From contig CAPQQE010000006.1 in the NCBI GenBank assembly GCA_948687865.1, positions 5,905 through 20,362 of the forward strand: a DNA stretch of 14,458 nucleotides, given 5' to 3'. Positions 5,880 through 13,627 of this stretch are shown piece after piece. The notes below the pieces were generated by a model, which was not told the origin of the DNA, ran no database searches, and saw only the letters and a list, made by a program, of their open reading frames with translations. Positions within the stretch are counted from its first letter, which is position 1. Every line of letters starts with the position of its first letter. The position numbers and the translations under genes were made by a program. Origin of the DNA: an uncultured Bacilli bacterium. Lineage in GTDB: Bacteria > Bacillota_I > Bacilli_A > RF39 > UBA660.

Positions 5880-7295
5880 TTATTTAATTTCTTCTATTTT
5901 CATAAAATTAGTATAATCTGTATCTAAAGGAAAACTACCTGCGATTAATATTTTGCTATTTTCTTTTAATTCTAGTCTTTCTTTAGCTATTTTAACAGAT
6001 TTTTCTATTATTTCATCTGTTGAATCAAGCATTGGAACTTTAACAGGTATAATTCCATAATTAATAGTAAGTCCACTTACTGTTTTTTCAAGTGGTGATA
6101 TAGCTATAACAGGTGCGCTTGGTCTAAAATGACTTATTTTCATTGCAGTTGAACCTGACATAGTTGAGCATACTATAGCATTTGCATTAATTCTATTTGC
6201 AGAATCTACAGTACTATATGCAATTGCGGTTGGAATATCAGTTTTATCTTTTCTATTAAATTCTAATAGTAAATCGTTATAATTTATTTCTTTTTCTATT
6301 TCATCTATTATTTTATTCATTGTAGTAACAGTTTCAACTGGATATTTTCCGATTGCAGTTTCACTAGATAACATAACAGCATCAGTACCATCTAATACTG
6401 CATTAGCAACATCAGATACTTCTGCTCTTGTTGGTCTTGGATTTTCTTGCATAGTTGATAACATTTCAGTTGCTATTATACATATTTTTTCTGATTCCTT
6501 AGCTTCATTAGCTATTTTCTTTTGTATACTTGGTATTCTTTCAAGCTCAAGTTCAATTCCAAGATCTCCTCTTGCAATCATTACGCCATCACTAACTTTT
6601 AATATTCCTTTCATTTCTTCTATTGCGGATTTATTTTCTATTTTACTAATTATTTTAATATGATCATCCGATAGTTCTATTAATAAATCATTTATATCAA
6701 GAACATCCATTTGATCTTTTACATGTGATAATGCTATATAATCTACTTGCATCATTACTGCGAATTTTATAGTTTCCTTATCATATTCTGATAGAAATTT
6801 CAAATTAAAGTTAGCATTTGGTATATTAACACTACAATTACTTTTTATATAACCATCATTTTTTATTTCACAAATTAGTGTATCTGAACTATTTTGTATA
6901 ACATTTAACACAACGTTCCCATCATTTAATAATATTTTCTCACCTATTTTTATATAATTAATTATTTCAGGTAAAGTTAATGAAATCATCTCTTCATTTC
7001 CTTTAATGTTATTATTAACTATTCTAATAGTATTCCCAGCTTCTAATTTTACTATATTTCTTTGTAGTTCATTTATTCTAATCTCAGGGCCTCTAGTATC
7101 AAGCATAATACCAGTAATTATTGATAATTCTCTATTTAACTCTCTTATTTTTAATATTATATCTCTAGCATCTTCAAACGAAGAATGTGACATATTTATT
7201 CTAATTACATCTACCCCTTGAAGTATCATTTGTCTTATTACTTCTTTTGAATTTGATGATGGACCTATTGTCGCAATCATTTTTGTTTTATTCAT
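5880..7295 (-). CDS. pyk: Pyruvate kinase
   Basis: A 471-residue cytosolic enzyme converting phosphoenolpyruvate and ADP to pyruvate and ATP, the last step of glycolysis. Visible motifs: the N-terminal MNKTKMIATIGPSS, substrate-binding Arg32 and RINMSH (32-37), metal-binding region MLDTRGPEIR (64-73), catalytic KIEN (218-221, Lys218 and metal ligand Glu220), MIARGDLG (239-246, Asp244), Thr276 in IIATEML, and PTRAEVSDVANAVLDGTDA (288-306). It ends at the normal C-terminal domain without the PEP-utilising extension found in Bacillus enzymes. Oddities are ATEML for the usual ATQML, LSSETA for LSGETA, and ALSHVK for ALSFVR. The start ATG 7295 follows AGGTGAG. The gene has its own TATAAT upstream and occupies the place of thiN after rpe in the Bacillus order. 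Confidence 0.95.
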   Translation of the reverse strand: MNKTKMIATIGPSSNSKEVIRQMILQGVDVIRINMSHSSFEDARDIILKIRELNRELSIITGIMLDTRGPEIRINELQRNIVKLEAGNTIRIVNNNIKGNEEMISLTLPEIINYIKIGEKILLNDGNVVLNVIQNSSDTLICEIKNDGYIKSNCSVNIPNANFNLKFLSEYDKETIKFAVMMQVDYIALSHVKDQMDVLDINDLLIELSDDHIKIISKIENKSAIEEMKGILKVSDGVMIARGDLGIELELERIPSIQKKIANEAKESEKICIIATEMLSTMQENPRPTRAEVSDVANAVLDGTDAVMLSSETAIGKYPVETVTTMNKIIDEIEKEINYNDLLLEFNRKDKTDIPTAIAYSTVDSANRINANAIVCSTMSGSTAMKISHFRPSAPVIAISPLEKTVSGLTINYGIIPVKVPMLDSTDEIIEKSVKIAKERLELKENSKILIAGSFPLDTDYTNFMKIEEIK

Positions 7296-7319
7296 ATATA
7301 CTCACCTATCCTAAATATA

Positions 7320-7325
7320 ATTATA
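7320..7325 (-). promoter_or_regulatory. Candidate -10 element for pyk
   Basis: A perfect TATAAT lies 24 bases before the pyk ATG in the 110-base gap behind rpe. The -35 at 17 bases (TTTTAA) is poor. Together with the terminator-like hairpin at the rpe stop codon it suggests that pyk is transcribed separately. Confidence 0.4.
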
Positions 7326-7382
7326 CAATAATTAATTATTAATTAAAACTTTATTTAGCTAAAATAATAAAAATATGTAAAT

Positions 7383-7407
7383 AAAAAGAATATAATAAAA
7401 TATTCTT
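7383..7407 (-). terminator. Weak intrinsic terminator at the rpe stop codon
   Basis: AAGAATAT (7407-7400), loop TTTATT, ATATTCTT (7393-7386) and three further Ts. The 8-bp stem contains a single G-C pair and starts within the rpe TAA (7406-7408), so termination is probably partial. Confidence 0.4.
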
Positions 7408-8026
7408 ACTTTAAACTATCTATAGCACTCTGATAATCATCTTTACTTGTTATATAACTTCCTGATACTACTATATCAACATAATCTCTTACTATATTAA
7501 TAGTATCACTATTTATACCACCATCTATCTCAATTAAATAATTATATTTATTTTGTGATTGCTTTAAGTATTTAACTTTATCAGTTACATCAATAAATGA
7601 TTGCCCACCTAAACCTGGCATAACACTCATAATCAATATTAAATCTACTTTATCTAAATACTTATCTATTATATTTATATTAGTATCTGGATTTATAGCA
7701 AGTCCTACTTTTGTATTTTTTTCCTTTATCTTACATATGTATTTATCTATATTATCATTTTCTATATGAAATGTAATTATATCTGGGTTTAGACTTAGAT
7801 ATTCATCAATTATTTTATCTAAATTAGTACTCATTATATGTACATCTAATTTTTTATTAATTAATTTACTTATAATATTTGATTCTACAATTGAAAATGT
7901 TTTATTGTTAGTAAAACTTCCATCCATTATATCTAGATGTAAATAATCTGCATTAGTATTATTTAATTTATAGATTGCTTCTTTATAGTTTTCTTTTTCA
8001 CTTAATATAGAAACTGATACTTTCAT
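7406..8026 (-). CDS. rpe: Ribulose-phosphate 3-epimerase
   Basis: A 206-residue TIM-barrel enzyme of the pentose phosphate pathway interconverting ribulose 5-phosphate and xylulose 5-phosphate; slightly short for a family usually near 215-225. The metal and catalytic residues are in place: His30 and Asp32 in LHLDIMDG, His63 in DVHIM, Asp166 in EIDGGI. The phosphate-loop region reads MSVMPGLGGQSF (131-142), where most members have MSVNPGFGGQ. The sequence is divergent (GSYI for the usual GSAVF), but the gene order after rsgA agrees with the assignment. The start ATG 8026 follows AAAGGAG. Allulose-6-phosphate epimerase has the same fold and is the main alternative, which I consider less likely from context. 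Confidence 0.88.
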   Translation of the reverse strand: MKVSVSILSEKENYKEAIYKLNNTNADYLHLDIMDGSFTNNKTFSIVESNIISKLINKKLDVHIMSTNLDKIIDEYLSLNPDIITFHIENDNIDKYICKIKEKNTKVGLAINPDTNINIIDKYLDKVDLILIMSVMPGLGGQSFIDVTDKVKYLKQSQNKYNYLIEIDGGINSDTINIVRDYVDIVVSGSYITSKDDYQSAIDSLK

Positions 8027-8076
8027 CTTTTTTCTCCTTTAAGTATTCTTCATAATTATATTTTTCTAACATTTTA

Positions 8077-8910
8077 CTACTCACTTTCATTTATAAACTT
8101 TATATAATTATCATATCTACTTTCTAAAATAATACCTTTATCTACTTTTCTTTTTATTTCACAATCATCTTCATTTATATGCATACAATCTCTATATTTG
8201 CACTTTTCTTTATAATTATTAAATTCAACAAAATTATCTCTTATATCTTCCTTTGTCATATTTATGAAATCAAGTTTAGAAAAACCTGGAGTATCCGCTA
8301 CAAAACCATAGAATAAATCATATAACTCGGTATGTCTAGTTGTATGCTTACCTCTTCCAAGTGCCTTACTTATTTCATTTGTTTTTAAATCCATTTTCTT
8401 TTCTAATTTATTTATTAAAGTTGATTTACCAACACCAGTTTGACCTGTTAGAATAGTGACTTTTTCTCTAAATATTTTTCTAATTTCATCTAAATCTGTA
8501 TTTATAAATACTCTATATCCTATATTTTTATAATACCCTATTATTTTATCTATATATGTTGTATCATCTAACAAATCATATTTAGATATACATATAACAG
8601 GAACTATATTATTAAATTCTATTATATTTATCATTTTATCTAGTAAGTTTGATGAAAACTCTGGTTCTTTAGCACTTACTACTATTAATGCAATATCTAT
8701 ATTGGAAACTGGTGGTCTTATTAATTCATTTTTTCTTGGTAATATTTCATCTATTGTTTTTTTATTAATATCAACTTTTACTATATCTCCTGTAAGTGGG
8801 GTTATCTTTTTATTTCTTAGCACCCCCCTTGCTTTAAATATATCACTTTTACCGGTTTCTAATCTTACCGTATAATCATTACTTAAAACTTTTATAATTC
8901 TTCCTATCAT
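8077..8910 (-). CDS. rsgA: Ribosome small subunit-dependent GTPase A
   Basis: A 277-residue circularly permuted GTPase that checks late maturation of the 30S subunit (called CpgA/YloQ in Bacillus). Domains in order: N-terminal OB fold (about 1-65), then the permuted G domain with G4 SKYD (109-112) ahead of G1 GQTGVGKST (156-164), switch segment GRGKHTTRH (185-193) and G3 DTPG (206-209), then a C-terminal zinc-binding helix bundle with C237, C242, H244 and C250. SKxD instead of NKxD is a tolerated G4 variant. In Bacillus this protein is a substrate of PrkC, whose gene is directly upstream here (15-base gap). The start ATG 8910 follows AGGAAGAGG. Confidence 0.95.
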   Translation of the reverse strand: MIGRIIKVLSNDYTVRLETGKSDIFKARGVLRNKKITPLTGDIVKVDINKKTIDEILPRKNELIRPPVSNIDIALIVVSAKEPEFSSNLLDKMINIIEFNNIVPVICISKYDLLDDTTYIDKIIGYYKNIGYRVFINTDLDEIRKIFREKVTILTGQTGVGKSTLINKLEKKMDLKTNEISKALGRGKHTTRHTELYDLFYGFVADTPGFSKLDFINMTKEDIRDNFVEFNNYKEKCKYRDCMHINEDDCEIKRKVDKGIILESRYDNYIKFINESE

Positions 8911-8925
8911 TAATTTTCCTCTTCC

Positions 8926-10650
8926 TCATATGGAATCATCTTCTTTCTTTTCTTCTTCAGATTTTTTAGTAATTTTTATTTTAAGTGTAGTTCTATTTGC
9001 TATTTCAGATCCCGCTGGTCTACTTTGATATATTATTGTACCTTCTTCTTTTGTATTATCTATCTCTTCTTCTACTTCTAGTACAATATCATATTCTTCA
9101 CAAAATTTTTTAACTTCTGATACACTATAATTTTCTTTCACAAAATCTGGATATTCTTTATCAATTTTAGGTAAATATAAAGTTATTGAGTCACCCTTTA
9201 TTAATACAGAATCTTTTTTAGAGGATTGGTCAATAATTAAATTTTCTTTACCTTTATATTTACTTTTATCATCAACTGCCTTATATTCAATATTAACAAC
9301 TATACCCCTTACTTCTAAGTTTGCTTGGATTTTGTTATAATCCTTATTGGTATAATCATCTATAGTTATTTTCTCACTTCCAAGTGATTTATATAATACT
9401 ATCTTAGCACCTTTTTTTACAACTTCCCTTGCTTTTGGTTCTGTTTTTGACACTTTTCCTTTATCAACTTCATCAGTATAATCTTCTTTTACTGTTGATA
9501 CTGCATATAATCCTGCTTTTTCTAATTCTTTGGTTGCTTCTCTAACAGTTAATCCGCTAACATCAGGAACTTTAACATCAGGTGTTTTAAATATTGTTGG
9601 AATAATTACAACAACTAGTAATATTATGGTTATTATAATAGAGCATATTATTATTAATGCTTTTGTTACTTTACTCATTTTCTTTTTTGATTCTTCAATA
9701 GGAGTCACTATAGGTTCTTCTTTTTCTTCCTTTGTACTATTATTTACTTTTAATTCATCTTTTAATGTATTTAAAACCTTTGTTTCATCTAAGTCATCTT
9801 CTGCATATTTAAATATAAATCTCTTTTCATTTTCTCTTTCTTTGTCTAATGATGTCTTTAAATCATCATGTAATTCACGAACATTTTTAGGATTCTTTGC
9901 GGTTGCTTTTAGAATTATATTTTCTACTGATTGTGGAACCTTTGAATCTATCTTTCTTATACTTGGTATTGGATTTTTTATATGTTTCAATGCAATTTCA
10001 ACAGCAGTTTCACCTCTAAAAGGCATAGTTCCTGCGAGCATTTCATAAAATAATATTCCAAGTGAATATATATCACTTTTAATTGTCGATCCTTTACCCG
10101 CGGCTTGTTCTGGTGGTAGGTAATGAACAGATCCCATAACCGAATTAGTTTGCGTCAAATCAGAAGCATTTATAGCCATTGCTATTCCAAAATCTGTTAT
10201 TTTAACCATACCATCTTCTAATATCATTATATTTTGTGGTTTTATATCTCTATGTATAATATATGAATCATGAGCTTGAGATAATCCTTCTGTTAATTGA
10301 AGCATTATATCTACTGCTTCACTTACAGTTAAATGTCCCCTTTTTTTAATTAGTTGCTTTAATGTTTTACCATCTATATATTCCATTACAATATAAAAAT
10401 TTCCATTATCTTCCCCGACATCATACATCTCAACAATATTAGGATGTGAAAGACTAGATGCAGAAAGGGCTTCCCTTTGGAATCTTCTAACAAATTTTTC
10501 ATCATCAGCAAGATCTCCCCTTAATACTTTTACAGCAACATTTCTCTCTAAAATAGTATCATAAGCAAGATAAACATTTGCCATCCCGCCTTCGCCAATC
10601 ATCTTTATTATTTCATATCTATCATTTATTTTTGCACCCTTAGAAAACAT
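8926..10650 (-). CDS. prkC: PASTA-domain Ser/Thr protein kinase
   Basis: A 574-residue membrane kinase (PrkC/Stk family). The cytoplasmic kinase domain (about 11-275) has the glycine loop GEGGMANVY (19-27), Lys41 in VAVK, HRDIKPQN (133-140), DFG (153-155) and an activation loop TQTNSVMGSVHYLPPEQ whose Thr166 and Thr168 match autophosphorylation sites of B. subtilis PrkC. A juxtamembrane linker follows, then one transmembrane helix (about 329-354) and three extracellular PASTA repeats (about 355-422, 425-494, 498-563). PASTA domains bind peptidoglycan fragments; in Bacillus PrkC responds to muropeptides and can trigger germination. I start at ATG 10650 because AAGGGGAG precedes it; this ATG overlaps the prpC stop codon by one base (TAATG), so the two proteins are translationally coupled. 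Confidence 0.95.
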   Translation of the reverse strand: MFSKGAKINDRYEIIKMIGEGGMANVYLAYDTILERNVAVKVLRGDLADDEKFVRRFQREALSASSLSHPNIVEMYDVGEDNGNFYIVMEYIDGKTLKQLIKKRGHLTVSEAVDIMLQLTEGLSQAHDSYIIHRDIKPQNIMILEDGMVKITDFGIAMAINASDLTQTNSVMGSVHYLPPEQAAGKGSTIKSDIYSLGILFYEMLAGTMPFRGETAVEIALKHIKNPIPSIRKIDSKVPQSVENIILKATAKNPKNVRELHDDLKTSLDKERENEKRFIFKYAEDDLDETKVLNTLKDELKVNNSTKEEKEEPIVTPIEESKKKMSKVTKALIIICSIIITIILLVVVIIPTIFKTPDVKVPDVSGLTVREATKELEKAGLYAVSTVKEDYTDEVDKGKVSKTEPKAREVVKKGAKIVLYKSLGSEKITIDDYTNKDYNKIQANLEVRGIVVNIEYKAVDDKSKYKGKENLIIDQSSKKDSVLIKGDSITLYLPKIDKEYPDFVKENYSVSEVKKFCEEYDIVLEVEEEIDNTKEEGTIIYQSRPAGSEIANRTTLKIKITKKSEEEKKEDDSI

Positions 10651-11399
10651 TATAACTCCCCTTCTTTCTCGTTTAGTTGAAGGCACGCTACTGACATATT
10701 ATCAGTCCCACCTCTTACATTACTTTTTCTTATCAACCTTGTTATTCTCTCTTCTAAAGATCCTGAACCACTTAGTACCTTTTCTATTTGATTTTCATTT
10801 AACATTGTTGTTAAACCATCACTACATAATAATATACTATCTATATCATCTAACGCAACATCAAATATATCTACTTCAGCTGGATTATTAGCGCCAAGTG
10901 CTCTCATTAAAATATTTTTCTTGGGATGATTTTCCGCTTCTTCAGGTGTTAATTCCCCTGATGAAACGAGTAAATTAACTAAAGTGTGATCTTTTGTAAC
11001 TTTATATAGTTTTCCTTTTTTTAAAACAAATCCAGATGAGTCACCAACATTACCAAACAATAAATAATCTTGTGTATAAAGCGCTATTACAAACGTAGTT
11101 CCCATACCTTTACTTTCACTATGTTCACTTGTATATGCAAATATTGACTTATTAATCTCTGCAACTTCCTTTCTAATCCAATCAATTGCATATGATTTAC
11201 TTCCTATTTTTTCAAATTCATTAAATTTACTAGTAATATGGTCTATAGCCATAGAAGATGCTACTTCTCCCGCTTTATGTCCACCCATTCCATCTGCTAC
11301 TGCTAATAAATATTCGTTATTAGCATTTTTAAGTATTGTTACACTATCTTCATTATGATCTCGAACTTTACCAGTATCTGTTAAGAAAAATGATTTCAT
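10650..11399 (-). CDS. prpC: PP2C-family protein phosphatase, partner of PrkC
   Basis: A 249-residue cytosolic metal-dependent Ser/Thr phosphatase that removes phosphates from PrkC and its substrates. PP2C motifs are present: RDHNEDS (13-19), VADGMGGHKAGEVAS (34-48) with metal ligand Asp36, GMGTT (98-102), LLCSDGLT (190-197, Asp194) and RGGTDNMSV (229-237, Asp233). GNVGDSSGF replaces the more usual GHVGDSRAY. Length is normal for bacterial PrpC/Stp. The ATG follows the rlmN stop codon with no gap (TAAATG), and its ribosome-binding site GAGGAGG lies within the end of rlmN. Its own stop overlaps the prkC start, so rlmN, prpC and prkC form a tightly coupled block. Confidence 0.95.
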   Translation of the reverse strand: MKSFFLTDTGKVRDHNEDSVTILKNANNEYLLAVADGMGGHKAGEVASSMAIDHITSKFNEFEKIGSKSYAIDWIRKEVAEINKSIFAYTSEHSESKGMGTTFVIALYTQDYLLFGNVGDSSGFVLKKGKLYKVTKDHTLVNLLVSSGELTPEEAENHPKKNILMRALGANNPAEVDIFDVALDDIDSILLCSDGLTTMLNENQIEKVLSGSGSLEERITRLIRKSNVRGGTDNMSVACLQLNEKEGEL

Positions 11400-12425
11400 T
11401 TATAATGCCTCCTCAATTTCAGATCTTAATTGACCACATGCTGCAGACACCTTAGATCCAAATTCCCTTCTTATAGTTACATTTATATTATTCTCTTTTA
11501 GTATACCACAAAATTTAGTTATTTGAGAAGTACTAGAACGTTTAAATCCTATATTATTTGTTTCATTATATGGAATAATATTTACATAACAATTAATATT
11601 TTTTAATATTTCTGATAATTCTTTAGCATTTTCTTCTGAATCATTTATATCTTTTAACATTATATACTCAAATGTTACCCTTCTATTTGTTAAAGTAATA
11701 TAATCTTTTACTGCTTTAATTAATTCTTCAATATTATATGTTTTATTTATTTTCATTATTTTATTTCTTATTTCATTATTAGGTGCATGCAAGCTAATAG
11801 CTAAATTTACTCCTGATTTTTCCTTTGCAAATTCATATATTTTTGGAACTAATCCTGATGTTGACACTGTAATATGCCTTATTCCTATAGCAAAAGAATA
11901 TGCATCATTTATAATATTTATAAAATCTATTACATTTTCATAATTATCAAATGGTTCTCCTATTCCCATAACTACTACATGGCTAATCCTATCATTAATA
12001 TCATCTTCTACCATCATTACTTGCAGAAGCATTTCAGAAACACTTAAATTTCTTACTTTTTTAAGTCTACCACTTTCACAAAATGCACATCCCATATTAC
12101 ATCCTATTTGTGATGAAATGCATATACTTTTTCCATAATCATGAATCATTAATACTGATTCTATTTTATTTCCATCTTCCAGTTCAAAAAGATACTTCTT
12201 AACAAGTTCATCTTCTTGTTTTTTAATTAATTTGATATTATTAAAGTAAAAATCTTCATTTAATTTGATTATTGTTTCTTTTTTTATATTGCTCATTTCA
12301 TCAAATGATTTTACCTTTTTTCTATATAACCATTCAAATATTTGGATTGCTCTAAACTTTTTATCATTATTTTTAATAAAATAATCTTCTAATTTTTCCC
12401 TTGTTATGTCATAAATACTTCTCAT
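11400..12425 (-). CDS. rlmN: 23S rRNA (adenine2503-C2)-methyltransferase, dual specificity RlmN
   Basis: A 341-residue radical-SAM methyltransferase that methylates C2 of A2503 in 23S rRNA and A37 of some tRNAs. The [4Fe-4S] cluster motif CNMGCAFC gives Cys109, Cys113 and Cys116. MGIGEPFDN is the SAM-binding GEP segment. Cys330 in SAACGQLRSE is the C-terminal catalytic cysteine that carries the methyl group. Length and full motif set are normal. Cfr resistance enzymes share the fold, but this chromosomal position upstream of prpC is the standard location of rlmN. The start ATG 12425 has a modest GGTG ribosome-binding site; a TATAAT lies 22 bases upstream and a strong terminator separates it from ftsZ. 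Confidence 0.95.
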   Translation of the reverse strand: MRSIYDITREKLEDYFIKNNDKKFRAIQIFEWLYRKKVKSFDEMSNIKKETIIKLNEDFYFNNIKLIKKQEDELVKKYLFELEDGNKIESVLMIHDYGKSICISSQIGCNMGCAFCESGRLKKVRNLSVSEMLLQVMMVEDDINDRISHVVVMGIGEPFDNYENVIDFINIINDAYSFAIGIRHITVSTSGLVPKIYEFAKEKSGVNLAISLHAPNNEIRNKIMKINKTYNIEELIKAVKDYITLTNRRVTFEYIMLKDINDSEENAKELSEILKNINCYVNIIPYNETNNIGFKRSSTSQITKFCGILKENNINVTIRREFGSKVSAACGQLRSEIEEAL

Positions 12426-12446
12426 AATTCACCAACTTACTAATAA

Positions 12447-12475
12447 ATTATATCATTTTTATTATTATAAAAAAA
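12447..12475 (-). promoter_or_regulatory. Candidate promoter for the rlmN-prpC-prkC-rsgA-rpe operon
   Basis: A perfect -10 TATAAT (12447-12452) sits 22 bases before the rlmN ATG. At 17 bases the -35 position (12470-12475) is TTTTTT, which is part of the U-run of the ftsZ terminator, so the -35 is poor and terminator and promoter interlock. Confidence 0.45.
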
Positions 12476-12504
12476 GATATATGTATTTTCTACATATGCC
12501 TTTT
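12469..12504 (-). terminator. Intrinsic terminator after ftsZ
   Basis: AAAAGGCATATGTA (12504-12491), loop GAAAA, TACATATATCTTTT and a total run of seven Ts. The stem has 14 positions with one C-A mismatch and one G-U pair. It is the best-formed terminator in the window and marks the end of the ftsA-ftsZ transcription unit. Confidence 0.75.
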
Positions 12505-12557
12505 CATATCTTGTACGTAATGTTTACACCATTTTTAGCATCCGCCTTCTTTATCAA
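12504..12557 (-). CDS. Possible 17-residue ORF between ftsZ and its terminator
   Basis: TTG at 12557 lies 8 bases behind AAAGGAG, a strong ribosome-binding site that otherwise has no gene to serve. The ORF encodes MIKKADAKNGVNITYKI and stops with TGA, whose last base is the first base of the terminator stem. The stretch is noticeably less AT-rich than the surrounding intergenic DNA. The codon count is too small to judge coding statistics, and the sequence may instead be an RNA element or a remnant. Confidence 0.2.
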   Translation of the reverse strand: MIKKADAKNGVNITYKI

Positions 12558-12585
12558 TAATATTTCTCCTTTATATATTATATGT

Positions 12586-13625
12586 TTATAGACTTCTTCT
12601 ATTTCTTAAAAATTCTGGTATATCATATATATCATCATCTGATGAATCATCATCATCATTATCATCTATCATATCAATTACTTGTGTTGTCATAGTATTT
12701 GGTGTATTTGTTAATGGCTCTCCAACTTTATCAAACCCAGTTGCGACTACTGTTACAACTATATCTTCATCAAGAGCTTCATTAATAACCGCTCCAAATA
12801 TTGTATTTATATCAGTTCCTGCTGCTTCTCTTACTACTTGAACTGCATCTTCAACCTCAAATAAACTTAAGTTTTTACCACCAGTTATATTTATAATTGC
12901 ATCTGTTGCACCTCTAATATCTTTTTCAAGTAGTGGACTACTTACAGATTGCTTAGCAGCTTCTACTGCTCTATTTGCTCCTGTTGCGCATCCAATACCA
13001 ATTAATGCATCACCTTTATTTTCCATAACAGTTTTAACATCTGCAAAGTCTAAGTTTACAAGACCTGTTACTGCAATTAAATCAGATACAGATTGTACAC
13101 CTAATCTAAGTACATTATCTACTTCTTTAAATGCATCAAGCATTGGTGTTGTTTTATCTATAATATCCCTTAATCTATCATTTGGTATTACAATTAATGT
13201 ATCAACATGTTCTTTTAATGCTTCTAATCCTGATAAAGCATGTTCACTTCTTATTCTTCCTTCAAATGCGAATGGTTTAGTAACAATACCTACTGTTAAA
13301 GCCCCTAAATCCTGGGCTATTTCAGCAACTATAGGAGCGGCTCCTGTTCCTGTTCCTCCACCCATTCCACAAGTTACAAATACCATATCTGCACCTTTTA
13401 ATACTTCAACAATACTATCTTTTGACTCTAATGCTGCTTCCCTTCCTACTTCAGGATCTGCTCCTGCACCAAGTCCTGTTGAACCAAGTTGAATTTTTAC
13501 TTGAGCTTTAGAACTATAAATTCTACTCCTTGAAGTCCCTGTTCAATCATTCTATTAACTGCATTATTACCTGCTCCACCTACACCTATTACTTTTATTT
13601 TTGCTAATTGATCAATTTCTAACAT
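12586..13625 (-). pseudogene. ftsZ: Cell division protein FtsZ, reading frame broken near the N-terminus
   Basis: ATG 13625 follows AAGGAGG (in the end of ftsA) and starts [20 protein letters not shown], normal FtsZ with the T1 loop. After GVEFI the frame reads VLKLK and stops at TAA 13497-13499. The expected sequence resumes in another frame at 13506 (AQVKIQLG) and continues without interruption to 12586, including T4 [10 protein letters not shown], the T7 synergy loop NLDFADVKT and the C-terminal peptide DIPEFLRNR that binds FtsA/SepF/EzrA. Compared with B. subtilis FtsZ about 31 bases are missing at 13506-13515, removing the segment equivalent to AVNTDAQ (T2 loop), and the T3 loop is about 3 residues short ([10 protein letters not shown]). 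FtsZ is the tubulin-like GTPase that forms the division ring. The rest is so well conserved that a recent event or an assembly fault is likelier than long decay. Confidence 0.9.
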
Positions 13626-13627
13626 AA

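Noticed and set aside
8003..8069. ORF of 24 codons starting MLEKYNYEEYLKEKKD between rsgA and rpe
   Set aside because: It has no ribosome-binding site and overlaps the rpe start in another frame; the spacer is better read as the rpe leader.
9530..10048. Long plus-strand open frame opposite prkC
   Set aside because: It lies antisense to a well-supported kinase gene, has a low-complexity Ser/Ile/Val translation and no ribosome-binding site.
5880..10650. A defence or secondary-metabolite system hidden among these genes
   Set aside because: Every gene in this span is an ordinary conserved housekeeping or signalling gene with complete motifs.
12586..13386. A separate, naturally short FtsZ-like protein starting at the internal Met of [10 protein letters not shown]
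   Set aside because: The upstream frame continues FtsZ sequence without a ribosome-binding site at this Met, so it is an artefact of the frame break.
13497..13517. Programmed -1 frameshift to rescue FtsZ
   Set aside because: There is no convincing slippery heptamer, and the resulting protein would still lack the AVNTDAQ segment needed for nucleotide binding.
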